Source of the DNA: Desulfobacteraceae bacterium
GTDB taxonomy: Bacteria > Desulfobacterota > DSM-4660 > Desulfatiglandales > B25-G16
Assembly (NCBI GenBank): GCA_030669265.1
Contig: DAOVDY010000055.1
Location: forward strand, 1-5,987
DNA length: 5,987 nt
Direction of reading: 5' to 3'
Made by a program: the position numbers and the translations under genes. The notes under the pieces are model-generated. The model saw only the letters and a program-made list of their open reading frames with translations, was not told the origin of the DNA and made no database searches. Each line of letters opens with the position of its first letter. Within the stretch, counting starts at the first letter, position 1. Positions 1 through 5,987 of this stretch are shown here, piece after piece.

Positions 1-1
1 T

Positions 2-61
2 AAAAAACCAGCAAATTTAAAGCCACAAGATTTTGAACAATTACAAAAAGACTATTTTTGA
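2..61 (+). CDS. Possible 3' end of an upstream gene (partial)
   Basis: One frame is open from the window edge to a TGA at 59-61 and encodes the tail KKPANLKPQDFEQLQKDYF. A tail rich in Lys and Gln would suit the end of a longer protein, but 19 residues do not identify a family. In many Desulfobacterota an M16 peptidase gene follows pnp (polynucleotide phosphorylase), so the end of pnp is a guess from context only. If real, it overlaps the start of the peptidase gene by 29 bases, which would suggest translational coupling. The alternative is that the upstream gene ends at the TAA at 1-3 in another frame and this stretch is non-coding. Confidence 0.28.
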   Translation, partial: KKPANLKPQDFEQLQKDYF

Positions 62-1298
62 CAATGGAACTAAGATAATTACTGAAAGCATATCCCATGC
101 AAAATCTGTCTCTCTAGGCATTTGGGTAAATGCAGGATCGAGAGATGAACTTGATAAAGAAAGAGGGATATTTCATTTTATAGAACATATGATTTTTAAA
201 GGCACTCGGAGCAGATCTGCTACTCAAATTGCAAAGGATCTTGACACAATTGGCGGATTTTCGAATGCATTTACTGGTAAAGAACAAACCTGTTTTCATG
301 CAAGGGTTCTGGATAAACATCTCCGGTTTTTAACCGAACTCTTTTCCGACATATTTATTAACTCGCTATTTGCTGAAAAGGATTTGGAGCTAGAGAAGGC
401 TGTTATTCTCCAGGAAATTAGCATGACGGAGGATACTCCTGATGATTATGTTCATATATTATCTGACCAGACATTTTGGCAAGGGGATCCCCTGGGAAGA
501 CCGATTCTGGGTACAAAGGAAACAGTCAGTAAAATTACCAGGAAAGAAATTCTTGATTATGTGTCCCGCTTTTATTCTCCCAAGAGAGTAGTAATTGCAG
601 CTGCAGGAAATGTGGACCATACTCTTTTAGTTGACTATTTCAGATCCTTTCTTGAACCCCTTTCAGATGAAAATAATGTCTCTTTTACGAGGCCTGTCCC
701 ATTAGTTACTCCAACAGTATCTTCCTATCCCAAGGAATTAGAGCAGGTGCATCTTTGCGTGGGCGCTCAGGCATCATCACTTTCTGGAGAGAAGAGGTTT
801 GCAGAGGTTATTTTTAACACGCTACTCGGTGGAAATATGAGTAGCAGACTTTTTCAGGAGATCAGAGAGAAGAGGGGCCTGGCCTATTCTGTATATTCTT
901 ATATTAATGCGTATATAGATACAGGACTGCTAAGGATATATCTCGCCATAGATAAAAAGGAAATTAACAGGGTGTTGGAACTGATTGAGCTGCTGATTAA
1001 GGAGATAAAGAATGGGAATCTATCAGAGGATGATATAGCAAGGGCTAAGGAGTGTCTTATAGGGGGGATTTTGCTTGGTGCGGAAAATATGAGCAATTTG
1101 ATGCTGCGACTGGCTAAAAACGAATTTATCTTTGGAAGATATATAAGTTATGAGGAATTAATAAAAGAATTAGAAAAGGTTACCCTTGATGAGGTTATAG
1201 ATGTATCAAAGAGGATGTTTTTAGCAGGCAACGTTTCTATAACAGCATTAGGTCCTTTAGATAGAGATACAATAGCTGTGGATCCACTGAATTTTTAA
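33..1298 (+). CDS. M16-family zinc metallopeptidase (processing-peptidase-like)
   Basis: This is a 421-residue peptidase of the pitrilysin/insulinase family M16, in the one-chain, two-domain form related to mitochondrial processing peptidase beta. The inverted zinc motif HFIEH is at residues 48-52: His48 and His52 bind zinc and Glu51 is the catalytic base. Glu128, in LEKAVILQEIS, has the right spacing to be the third ligand. The second domain has the conserved SSRLFQEIREKRGLAYSVYS region near residues 270-290, whose Arg and Tyr usually bind substrate, and a typical ALGPL near the C-terminus. Length is normal for the family and no signal peptide is visible, so a cytosolic location is likely. 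The start is TTG at 33; an in-frame stop lies at 18-20 and the next Met is inside the zinc motif, so no later start is possible. The N-terminal pattern YKKTIFDNGTKI fits the family. Its substrate cannot be deduced. It probably shares a transcript with dut, 9 bases downstream. Confidence 0.95.
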   Translation: MNNYKKTIFDNGTKIITESISHAKSVSLGIWVNAGSRDELDKERGIFHFIEHMIFKGTRSRSATQIAKDLDTIGGFSNAFTGKEQTCFHARVLDKHLRFLTELFSDIFINSLFAEKDLELEKAVILQEISMTEDTPDDYVHILSDQTFWQGDPLGRPILGTKETVSKITRKEILDYVSRFYSPKRVVIAAAGNVDHTLLVDYFRSFLEPLSDENNVSFTRPVPLVTPTVSSYPKELEQVHLCVGAQASSLSGEKRFAEVIFNTLLGGNMSSRLFQEIREKRGLAYSVYSYINAYIDTGLLRIYLAIDKKEINRVLELIELLIKEIKNGNLSEDDIARAKECLIGGILLGAENMSNLMLRLAKNEFIFGRYISYEELIKELEKVTLDEVIDVSKRMFLAGNVSITALGPLDRDTIAVDPLNF

Positions 1299-1307
1299 TC
1301 ACTTTGA

Positions 1308-1757
1308 ATGGATAAAATTATTTTAAAAGTTAAAAGGTTGAATAATAACACAGATCTCCCATTACCCTCTTACCAATCAGATGGTTCCTCTGGCCTTGAT
1401 CTGTGTGCTGCTGTTAATAAAGAGCTCACCTTACAACCTGGTGATATAGAGCTTATCCCGACCGGTTTATCAATTTCCCTTCCTAAAGGTTATGAGGCAC
1501 AGATACGACCCAGGAGTGGATTGGCCTTGAGGTATGGACTTGGATTTGTCAATGCCCCTGGCACTATAGATGCAGACTATCGGGGTGAAATAGGTGTGAT
1601 AGCTATCAACTGGGGAAAGAAACCCTTAACTATCAAAAGGGGAGACAGGATCGCCCAGATGGTTATTCACACGGTTTCTCGGGCAATAGTAGAAGAAGTG
1701 AATGAGCTTGATTCTACAAAAAGAGGAGAGGGTGGGTTTGGTCATAGTGGCTGCTGA
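1308..1757 (+). CDS. dut: Deoxyuridine 5'-triphosphate nucleotidohydrolase (dUTPase)
   Basis: dUTPase hydrolyses dUTP to dUMP and pyrophosphate. This keeps uracil out of DNA and supplies dUMP for thymidylate synthesis. The protein has 149 residues, the usual size for the homotrimeric, Mg-dependent family. All five motifs are present in order: SGLDLCA near residues 28-34; RPRSGLA at 67-73; NAPGTIDADYRGE at 82-94, with Asp88 as the likely catalytic base and Tyr91 stacking on uracil; RGDRIAQ at 111-117; and the flexible C-terminal RGEGGFGHSG at 139-148, which closes over the active site. That last motif matches the form I recall from E. coli Dut, so it is not aberrant. The ATG at 1308 is 9 bases after the peptidase stop, which argues for one operon, although no Shine-Dalgarno sequence is visible. 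The gene converges on topA. Confidence 0.98.
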   Translation: MDKIILKVKRLNNNTDLPLPSYQSDGSSGLDLCAAVNKELTLQPGDIELIPTGLSISLPKGYEAQIRPRSGLALRYGLGFVNAPGTIDADYRGEIGVIAINWGKKPLTIKRGDRIAQMVIHTVSRAIVEEVNELDSTKRGEGGFGHSGC

Positions 1758-1806
1758 GCTAAAATCAGTAGTTTGTTTTTCCATTTAAGGCAGTTAAGTT
1801 CTATTT

Positions 1807-4401
1807 TTATTTTTCTCCGGCTTCGTTTTCCTCTACATTTAAGGGCTGTGGTTTATACGCGTTGCCAACAGGATTTCCGTCAAGTGTGCGAATGATCGGC
1901 TGCGGATAGGCTCTTTCGTGATTTTCAAATTCCTTCATCCACTTGCCCTTCACATCATCTTTGAGCGATGCCCACCCCAATCTTCCGGAACACTTTGGAA
2001 ATTTCGAGCAGCTTAACCATAATCCTCGCGCACCGCGCCTAAGGTTCAATGGAGTTTGACATTTTGGGCACGGCAGGTCTGTGAGCAATGGTGGAATCTT
2101 TGGTGGGACGATACATCCTTTTTTATCAAGGTTTACAATACCTTTGCATTCAGGGAATTTAGTACAGCTAAGGAACGGTCCAAAACGACCTTTGCGCAAC
2201 ATCATTGGCGAGCCACAATTGGGACAGGCAACGTCGGTCTGTTCTGGCGAAATAGGTTTCCCACTGCTGTCAATTGGAGCTGCAAACTTGCATTCAGGGT
2301 ACTTAGAGCAACTAAGAAATCTCCCATTACGGCCGAAACGATACACGGTACTACTGCCACATTGTGGGCAGGTGTATGGGGAAGGTTCTGTTTCTGCTTT
2401 GGCGTGGTTCATGTTTTTGTAGGCCGAGTCGAGACTCAATTTGAATGGTCCATAGAAGTCATGGAGCATTTGCACCCAATCGGCATGTTTTTCTTCAACG
2501 TTGTCAAGTTGCTGTTCCATATAACGAGTATAGCCAACTTGCAAAATTTCTGGAAAAGCTTCTATAAGCTTGTCATTTACTATTTTGCCAAGATCGGTTG
2601 CGTGGAATATGTTATGAATTTTTTCTACATATTTGCGGTTTTGAATGACCTGAATTATCTGGGCATAGGTACTCGGTCGACCGATACCCTCGGTTTCAAG
2701 TTTTTTCACAAGCGATGCCTCAGTGTATCGGGGGGGCGGTGAGGTAAAATTTTGCGTTGGATCAATCTGAATCGCTGCCAGAGGTTGTTTTTCTGTCACA
2801 AGAGGGAGCATTACTTCGTCAGATGTGGTGGGTACGCCAACAACTTTATAATACCCGTCGAAGGCCAGAACACGACCAGTAGCGCGGAAAATTAGTTCTC
2901 CACCATGATCAACGCCTGAGATCAAGATGACTGTAGAGTCCCATTGGGCATCGGTCATCTGGCAGGCCACAAATCTTTCCCAGATGATTTTGTATAGTTT
3001 ATATTGCTGGGCATTCAGCGATGATTGAACACGGTCAGGAGTTAAGCTTATATCGGTAGGGCGAATTGCTTCATGTGCTTCTTGGGCTGATTTATTGGAG
3101 GATGAAAAGAAGTTTGCCTTTGCTGGCAGGTACTGATCTCCAAATTCCGAACCTATGTACTGCCTTGCCATATTAATTGCTTCACCCGAAAGATGCGTTG
3201 AGTCAGTTCGCATGTATGTGATCAGGCCAATTGAACCCATTCCATGGATTGACATGCCTTCATACAGAGACTGAGCGGTGCTCATGGTTAATTGGGCGGG
3301 GAAGCCCAGCTGGTTTGCTGCTGTTTGCTGAAGTGTGCTCGTGATGAATGGTGCATAGGGGCGGCTCTTTACACGTTTTGTTTTAATTGACTTTACCTGC
3401 CATGATGGCCCATCAGACATATGACCGCGTAAAAGTATTATTCGCTGTGCTGGGCCTTTGGCTTTAGGGTTTTCTGTCTCGATTTGTTCATCGAGTTGAA
3501 ACCCTGAGCGTTTCACTGCTGACAACACCGCTTCAATATGTTTCGGGTCGAATTTTTTGCCATCAATTTCAATCAATTCTGAGGCAAGACTGTTATGCTT
3601 AATCAGCCAGTCGTTTTTTTCTCGCACCTTCCGACCATCTGATTTTCTGCCATTTCGTTTTTCGGTAGTTTCAGCCAGCCATTTCTGCCAATCTTTACTT
3701 ATAATAGTAACGTTATCCACATCAATTGTGAAATACCCCATCACTTTCCAGTATTCATTTGGTATGAATGATTCTATCTCGCGTTCCCTTTCCACAATCA
3801 GCCGGACTGCCACTGATTGTACGCGACCAGCACTCAATCCGCCTGAGACTTTTTTCCACAGAAGGGGTGAAATCTGATAACCGACGATCCGGTCAAGAAT
3901 ACGACGTGCTTGTTGTGCGTTGACCTTGTCCATATTAATTGCACGCGGATGAAGGAATGCCTTTTCGATTTCTCTCTTGGTAATGGCATTGAATACGACT
4001 CGATTGGCATTTTGAGGCATGACTTCAAGTGCCTCTGCCAGGTGCCAGGCGATAGCCTCTCCTTCTCGGTCAAGGTCTGTTGCTAACCAGATACCCGAAG
4101 CCTTTTTAGCTAATCGTTTTAGTTCTGTAACTGTTGATGCCTTCCTCTTGATGATTTGGTAGGTCGGTTTGAAATCCTGATCCAGGTCGACTCCTGGCAC
4201 AGGGTTTTTGACGCCTTTGGGGTTTTTCTCTGGCAGGTCACGCACATGCCCAACGGATGCAGACACTATATATTCTGAACCCAGGTATTTATTGATAGTA
4301 CGCGCCTTGGCAGGAGACTCAACAATCACCAGTTGTTTGCCCGTTGTATCAGGTAGCGCAGTGGATCGTCTGACATGTGTTGTTGTTTTTTTCTTAGTCA
4401 T
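1807..4401 (-). CDS. topA: DNA topoisomerase I (type IA)
   Basis: Type IA topoisomerase that relaxes negative supercoils by cutting one strand through a 5'-phosphotyrosyl link; 864 residues. The Toprim domain starts with LVIVESPAKA (residues 24-33, Glu28) and has the metal-binding TDLDREGEA (108-116; Asp109, Asp111, Glu113). ILDRIVGYQISPLLWKK and GLSAGRVQSVAVRL follow (168-201). The active site GLITYMRTDS has its catalytic tyrosine at 396. EAHEAIRPTD is at 441-450 and LETEGIGRPSTYA at 568-580. The C-terminus has three intact four-cysteine zinc ribbons (Cys 678/681/698/704, 726/729/746/752, 778/781/798/804), then a basic tail of about 55 residues. The active tyrosine lies some 75 residues later than in E. 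coli TopA (Tyr319), owing to an insertion at about 235-335. GC is about 48% in sampled lines against about 38% in dprA and the M16 gene. The ATG at 4401 fits the family N-terminus. No clear Shine-Dalgarno or promoter is seen. The gene lies downstream of dprA, a common pairing. Confidence 0.98.
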   Translation of the reverse strand: MTKKKTTTHVRRSTALPDTTGKQLVIVESPAKARTINKYLGSEYIVSASVGHVRDLPEKNPKGVKNPVPGVDLDQDFKPTYQIIKRKASTVTELKRLAKKASGIWLATDLDREGEAIAWHLAEALEVMPQNANRVVFNAITKREIEKAFLHPRAINMDKVNAQQARRILDRIVGYQISPLLWKKVSGGLSAGRVQSVAVRLIVEREREIESFIPNEYWKVMGYFTIDVDNVTIISKDWQKWLAETTEKRNGRKSDGRKVREKNDWLIKHNSLASELIEIDGKKFDPKHIEAVLSAVKRSGFQLDEQIETENPKAKGPAQRIILLRGHMSDGPSWQVKSIKTKRVKSRPYAPFITSTLQQTAANQLGFPAQLTMSTAQSLYEGMSIHGMGSIGLITYMRTDSTHLSGEAINMARQYIGSEFGDQYLPAKANFFSSSNKSAQEAHEAIRPTDISLTPDRVQSSLNAQQYKLYKIIWERFVACQMTDAQWDSTVILISGVDHGGELIFRATGRVLAFDGYYKVVGVPTTSDEVMLPLVTEKQPLAAIQIDPTQNFTSPPPRYTEASLVKKLETEGIGRPSTYAQIIQVIQNRKYVEKIHNIFHATDLGKIVNDKLIEAFPEILQVGYTRYMEQQLDNVEEKHADWVQMLHDFYGPFKLSLDSAYKNMNHAKAETEPSPYTCPQCGSSTVYRFGRNGRFLSCSKYPECKFAAPIDSSGKPISPEQTDVACPNCGSPMMLRKGRFGPFLSCTKFPECKGIVNLDKKGCIVPPKIPPLLTDLPCPKCQTPLNLRRGARGLWLSCSKFPKCSGRLGWASLKDDVKGKWMKEFENHERAYPQPIIRTLDGNPVGNAYKPQPLNVEENEAGEK

Positions 4402-4455
4402 ATCAATTTGTTACTTGAAAATTTAAACTCGATATTTTAGGTTATTTGCGCTGAT

Positions 4456-4473
4456 CCAGTTTCCAGTTTCCAG
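4456..4473. repeat. CCAGTTT tandem repeat (about 2.6 units)
   Basis: Two full CCAGTTT units and a partial third (CCAG) lie head to tail. The 12-mer GTTTCCAGTTTC inside it (4459-4470) recurs exactly at 4573-4584, in the same orientation, at the end of dprA. The two copies bracket about 100 bases. Whether this is a slipped microsatellite or the edge of a small inserted element cannot be decided from one copy. Confidence 0.7.
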
Positions 4474-4533
4474 CCCGCCCTGGCGCGAGTTAGATGTATT
4501 ATGCTGATGGTGTCATAGTATGTATAAGCGAAA

Positions 4534-4561
4534 CCTGTTGCCATATACCATGCAACCCAGG
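4534..4561. repeat. Imperfect inverted repeat (bulged hairpin)
   Basis: CCTGTTGC at 4534-4541 can pair with GCAACCCAGG at 4552-4561 as two 4-bp stems (TTGC/GCAA and CCTG/CAGG), separated by a 2-base bulge, around a 10-base loop. It overlaps a second inverted pair, CCCAG/CTGGG, at 4556-4567. The site lies 22 or more bases past the dprA stop on the minus strand. No run of T follows it on that strand, so it is not a standard intrinsic terminator. Confidence 0.4.
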
Positions 4562-4572
4562 TCTGGGCCAGG

Positions 4573-4584
4573 GTTTCCAGTTTC
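4573..4584. repeat. Second copy of the GTTTCCAGTTTC repeat
   Basis: This is an exact 12-base direct repeat of 4459-4470. It overlaps two bases of the dprA stop codon (TCA at 4583-4585 on the + strand). The inverted pair CCCTGGC/GCCAGGG lies just inside the two direct copies; its right arm shares one base with this copy. That arrangement resembles target duplications around terminal inverted repeats, but the arms are only 7 bases long. Confidence 0.6.
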
Positions 4585-5689
4585 AATAGACTAAAAACAT
4601 CTTTCCTGGTAGCTGTTTGATTACCCCCTTTAATTCAAGGCTTGTGAGTAGACTGGCTACCTTAGCGGAATCCATGTTGCTTTGCTTGGCGATATCATCT
4701 ATGTGAAGGGGATAATAGCACAGAATGTCATAAATCCGTTTTTCATCCACTTCCATGGGTGGCAATGTTAATTCCTTGCTTTTATCACCTTCTTTGGAAT
4801 AGGGAAAATTCAATCCAAGCTCTTGTAGTATATCATCTGCATTCTCAACAAGTTTAGCGCCTTGCTTGATAAGAAAATGAGTTCCCGTACTTTTAAAAGA
4901 CTCTATGCTACCAGGTACAGCCAAAACCTCTCTTCCCTGTTCCAAAGCAAGTGAGGCTGTGATGAGAGAGCCGCTTCTTTTAGAAGCCTCTACCACTACT
5001 ATTCCCTTTGATAGACCGCTAATAATCCTATTTCTTATGGGAAAATTTTTTGCCTCTGGTGGAGTTCCTAAAGGGAACTCTGTTATGACAGAGCCATTGT
5101 CAATAATATGATTAAAAAGTTTGTTGTTTGATTTTGGATATATAATATCTATACCCGAACCCAACACAGCAATGGTATTCCCGTTTCCGCTTAAGCAGCC
5201 CCAATGTGCAGCTGAATCAATCCCTCGTGCCATGCCACTGGCAATAACTATGTTTCTAATGGCCAGACTTTGGCATATTTCTTCAGTAATTTTCAGACCA
5301 TAGTGGGTTGGATTTCTTGAGCCTATAACAGCAATCACTATCTTGTTTTGAGGGATATCGTTCCCTTTCAGATAGAGAAGGGGAGGGGGATCATGAATTT
5401 CTTTGAGATCCTTTGGATAACAAGGATCAAAAAAGGTTATCAGCCTTGCCCCGCTTTTTTTTAGCTTCGCTAACTCGGCTTCAGGGTCTCCCTCCCATGC
5501 CTTAGCAACAATACTTTTAGCTGTTGCAAGCCTCAGTCCTTCTACCTCACGTAAATCATCCAGCGTGGCACTAAATACCGCTTCTGGATCACCAAATTTA
5601 TCAAGAAGGCGTCTATAGGTAATGTTTCCCAGATTGGGAATCATCTTAAGGGCGATCCAGGTAACAATGCGTTCAGATGATTTTTCCAT
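4583..5689 (-). CDS. dprA: DNA-processing protein DprA (Smf)
   Basis: DprA binds incoming single-stranded DNA during natural transformation and loads RecA on it. The gene is also widespread in bacteria not known to be competent, where its role is less clear. From the chosen ATG at 5689 the protein has 368 residues. An N-terminal helical region with helix-hairpin-helix character covers about 8-65 (IPNLGN, LREVEGL). The Rossmann-like core covers about 80-290: AVIGSRNPTHYG (120-131), SGMARGIDSAAH (151-162), AVLGSGIDIIYP (174-185), FPIRNRIISGLSKGIVVVEA (216-235), GSLITASLALEQGREVLAVPGS (240-261) and STGTHFLIKQGAKLV (267-281). A C-terminal winged-helix domain covers about 315-368 (DDIAKQSNMDSAKVASLL). 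A longer reading from a TTG at 5752 is possible, but it adds 21 residues unlike the family and its TTG is the likely -35 box, so I reject it. No good Shine-Dalgarno is seen. topA follows on the same strand after 181 bases. Confidence 0.96.
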   Translation of the reverse strand: MEKSSERIVTWIALKMIPNLGNITYRRLLDKFGDPEAVFSATLDDLREVEGLRLATAKSIVAKAWEGDPEAELAKLKKSGARLITFFDPCYPKDLKEIHDPPPLLYLKGNDIPQNKIVIAVIGSRNPTHYGLKITEEICQSLAIRNIVIASGMARGIDSAAHWGCLSGNGNTIAVLGSGIDIIYPKSNNKLFNHIIDNGSVITEFPLGTPPEAKNFPIRNRIISGLSKGIVVVEASKRSGSLITASLALEQGREVLAVPGSIESFKSTGTHFLIKQGAKLVENADDILQELGLNFPYSKEGDKSKELTLPPMEVDEKRIYDILCYYPLHIDDIAKQSNMDSAKVASLLTSLELKGVIKQLPGKMFLVY

Positions 5690-5721
5690 AAATAACCCGC
5701 AGCCATGTTTTTGTGTGCACC

Positions 5722-5752
5722 AATATAAATAATCAAAACAATGTAGAGTCAA
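5722..5752 (-). promoter_or_regulatory. Putative sigma-70-type promoter of dprA
   Basis: On the minus strand TTGACT (5752-5747) is followed after 19 bases by TATATT (5727-5722). Each hexamer matches the consensus at five of six positions. Less good -10 readings in the same AT-rich run have 17 or 18 base spacers. Transcription would start near 5715, leaving a leader of about 25 bases before the dprA ATG at 5689. The spacer is slightly long, and the region is AT-rich enough for a chance match. Confidence 0.4.
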
Positions 5753-5770
5753 GCTTTTTATTATGAATGA

Positions 5771-5987
5771 GTGAAAAATCTTTTTTTATTGTCCTCTATT
5801 CTTATGCTGTCACTCGGGGATTCTGCCTCCGGTCTGGCCCATAAATACTTACCCCTCCCGACCTTTGTGTGGGTAACCAACCTGGAAAATAACCGTCGAA
5901 TTGCCCTGCGGGTCAATGATCGCGGGCCGTTTGTCAAAGGCCGGATTATCGGTCTAAGTGCCGGCGCTGCCAAAAGATTGGGTTTTT
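5771..5987 (+). CDS. RlpA-like double-psi beta-barrel protein, secreted (partial, 3' end outside window)
   Basis: A GTG at 5771, directly after an in-frame TGA at 5768-5770, opens a frame that runs off the window (72 codons seen). The first 20 or so residues form a clear signal peptide: [16 protein letters not shown], then a small-residue stretch (DSASGLA) where cleavage is likely. The sequence then enters the RlpA-type barrel at AHKYLPLP (23-30), followed by [20 protein letters not shown] (35-54) and [16 protein letters not shown] (57-72). RlpA proteins are envelope proteins; several are lytic transglycosylases that cut peptidoglycan lacking stem peptides at the septum. The conserved His (24) and Asp (50) are present. 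Missing is the first part of the domain, usually ASWYG...TASGE, including the acidic residue of SGE; no frame upstream encodes it. GC is about 54% here, above the rest of the window. The gene is divergent from dprA. Enzymatic activity is uncertain, so I give no symbol. Confidence 0.82.
   Translation, partial: MKNLFLLSSILMLSLGDSASGLAHKYLPLPTFVWVTNLENNRRIALRVNDRGPFVKGRIIGLSAGAAKRLGF

Larger units (their letters stand above)
4402..4582. other. dprA-topA intergenic region with short repeats
   Basis: This 181-base gap has no convincing coding potential. It holds a CCAGTTT tandem repeat, a second copy of the same sequence next to the dprA stop, an inverted pair CCCTGGC (4478-4484) / GCCAGGG (4567-4573), and a bulged hairpin. 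The 50 bases just upstream of topA are AT-rich and could hold its promoter, but I cannot find a convincing -35/-10 pair. The gap is long for a tightly coupled dprA-topA operon, so topA may be transcribed separately. Confidence 0.6.

Noticed and set aside
1717..1754. An aberrant C-terminal motif in dUTPase (GFGHSG rather than GFGSTG)
   Set aside because: I recall the same GFGHSG form in E. coli Dut, so it is a normal variant.
1758..1806. An intrinsic terminator shared by dut and topA
   Set aside because: The best pairing near the T runs is about four A-T or G-T pairs, too weak to call.
2056..2742. A 228-codon open frame on the + strand
   Set aside because: It lies wholly antisense to the C-terminal half of topA, whose protein motifs and zinc ribbons are unmistakable. 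Its translation is rich in Trp, Phe and Cys and resembles no family. A second open frame at 2081-2422 is rejected for the same reason.
4529..4545. A sigma-54-like site on the - strand (TGGCAACAGGTTTCGCT)
   Set aside because: The GG and GC pairs are one base too far apart and the second element reads TTCGC rather than TTGC. No sigma-54 activator site is visible.
5690..5752. A 21-residue N-terminal extension of DprA from the TTG at 5752
   Set aside because: The added residues (TLHCFDYLYWCTQKHGCGLF) are unlike DprA N-termini, and the TTG is the first base triplet of a good -35 hexamer. The ATG at 5689 gives the normal family length.
5761..5973. A 70-codon open frame on the - strand, rich in Arg and Pro
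   Set aside because: The opposite strand encodes a signal peptide followed by clear RlpA-type motifs ([16 protein letters not shown]), so this frame is its antisense shadow.

Overview
The window is a stretch of bacterial chromosome carrying housekeeping genes. It has no RNA gene, CRISPR array, insertion sequence or phage gene that I can see. The M16 peptidase, dUTPase and DprA proteins read like those of Desulfobacterota (former Deltaproteobacteria), as does the pairing of dprA with topA. This lineage call rests on remembered family patterns, not on a search. The flanking genes are AT-rich: about 38% GC in hand-counted lines of the M16 gene and dprA.

Layout. Bases 1-61 may hold the last codons of an upstream gene. 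An M16-family zinc peptidase (33-1298, +) is followed 9 bases later by dut, dUTPase (1308-1757, +), probably as one operon. Convergent to them, after a 49-base gap, is topA, DNA topoisomerase I (1807-4401, -). A 181-base gap with short direct and inverted repeats separates topA from dprA, the DNA-processing protein upstream of it on the same strand (4583-5689, -). A divergent RlpA-like cell-wall gene starts at 5771 on the + strand and runs off the end.

How the genes relate. dut keeps uracil out of DNA, topA relaxes negative supercoils, and DprA loads RecA on incoming single-stranded DNA. They share a DNA-maintenance theme but are not a dedicated system. dprA next to topA is a common bacterial arrangement.

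Most notable. topA differs from its neighbours in composition (about 48% GC in sampled lines). It also carries a roughly 100-residue insertion ahead of the catalytic-tyrosine region that reminds me of planctomycete topoisomerases, so it may be a foreign copy in the usual topA position. The RlpA-like gene has a signal peptide joined directly to the middle of its barrel domain, without the usual first part of that domain. I find no previously undescribed multi-gene system here.
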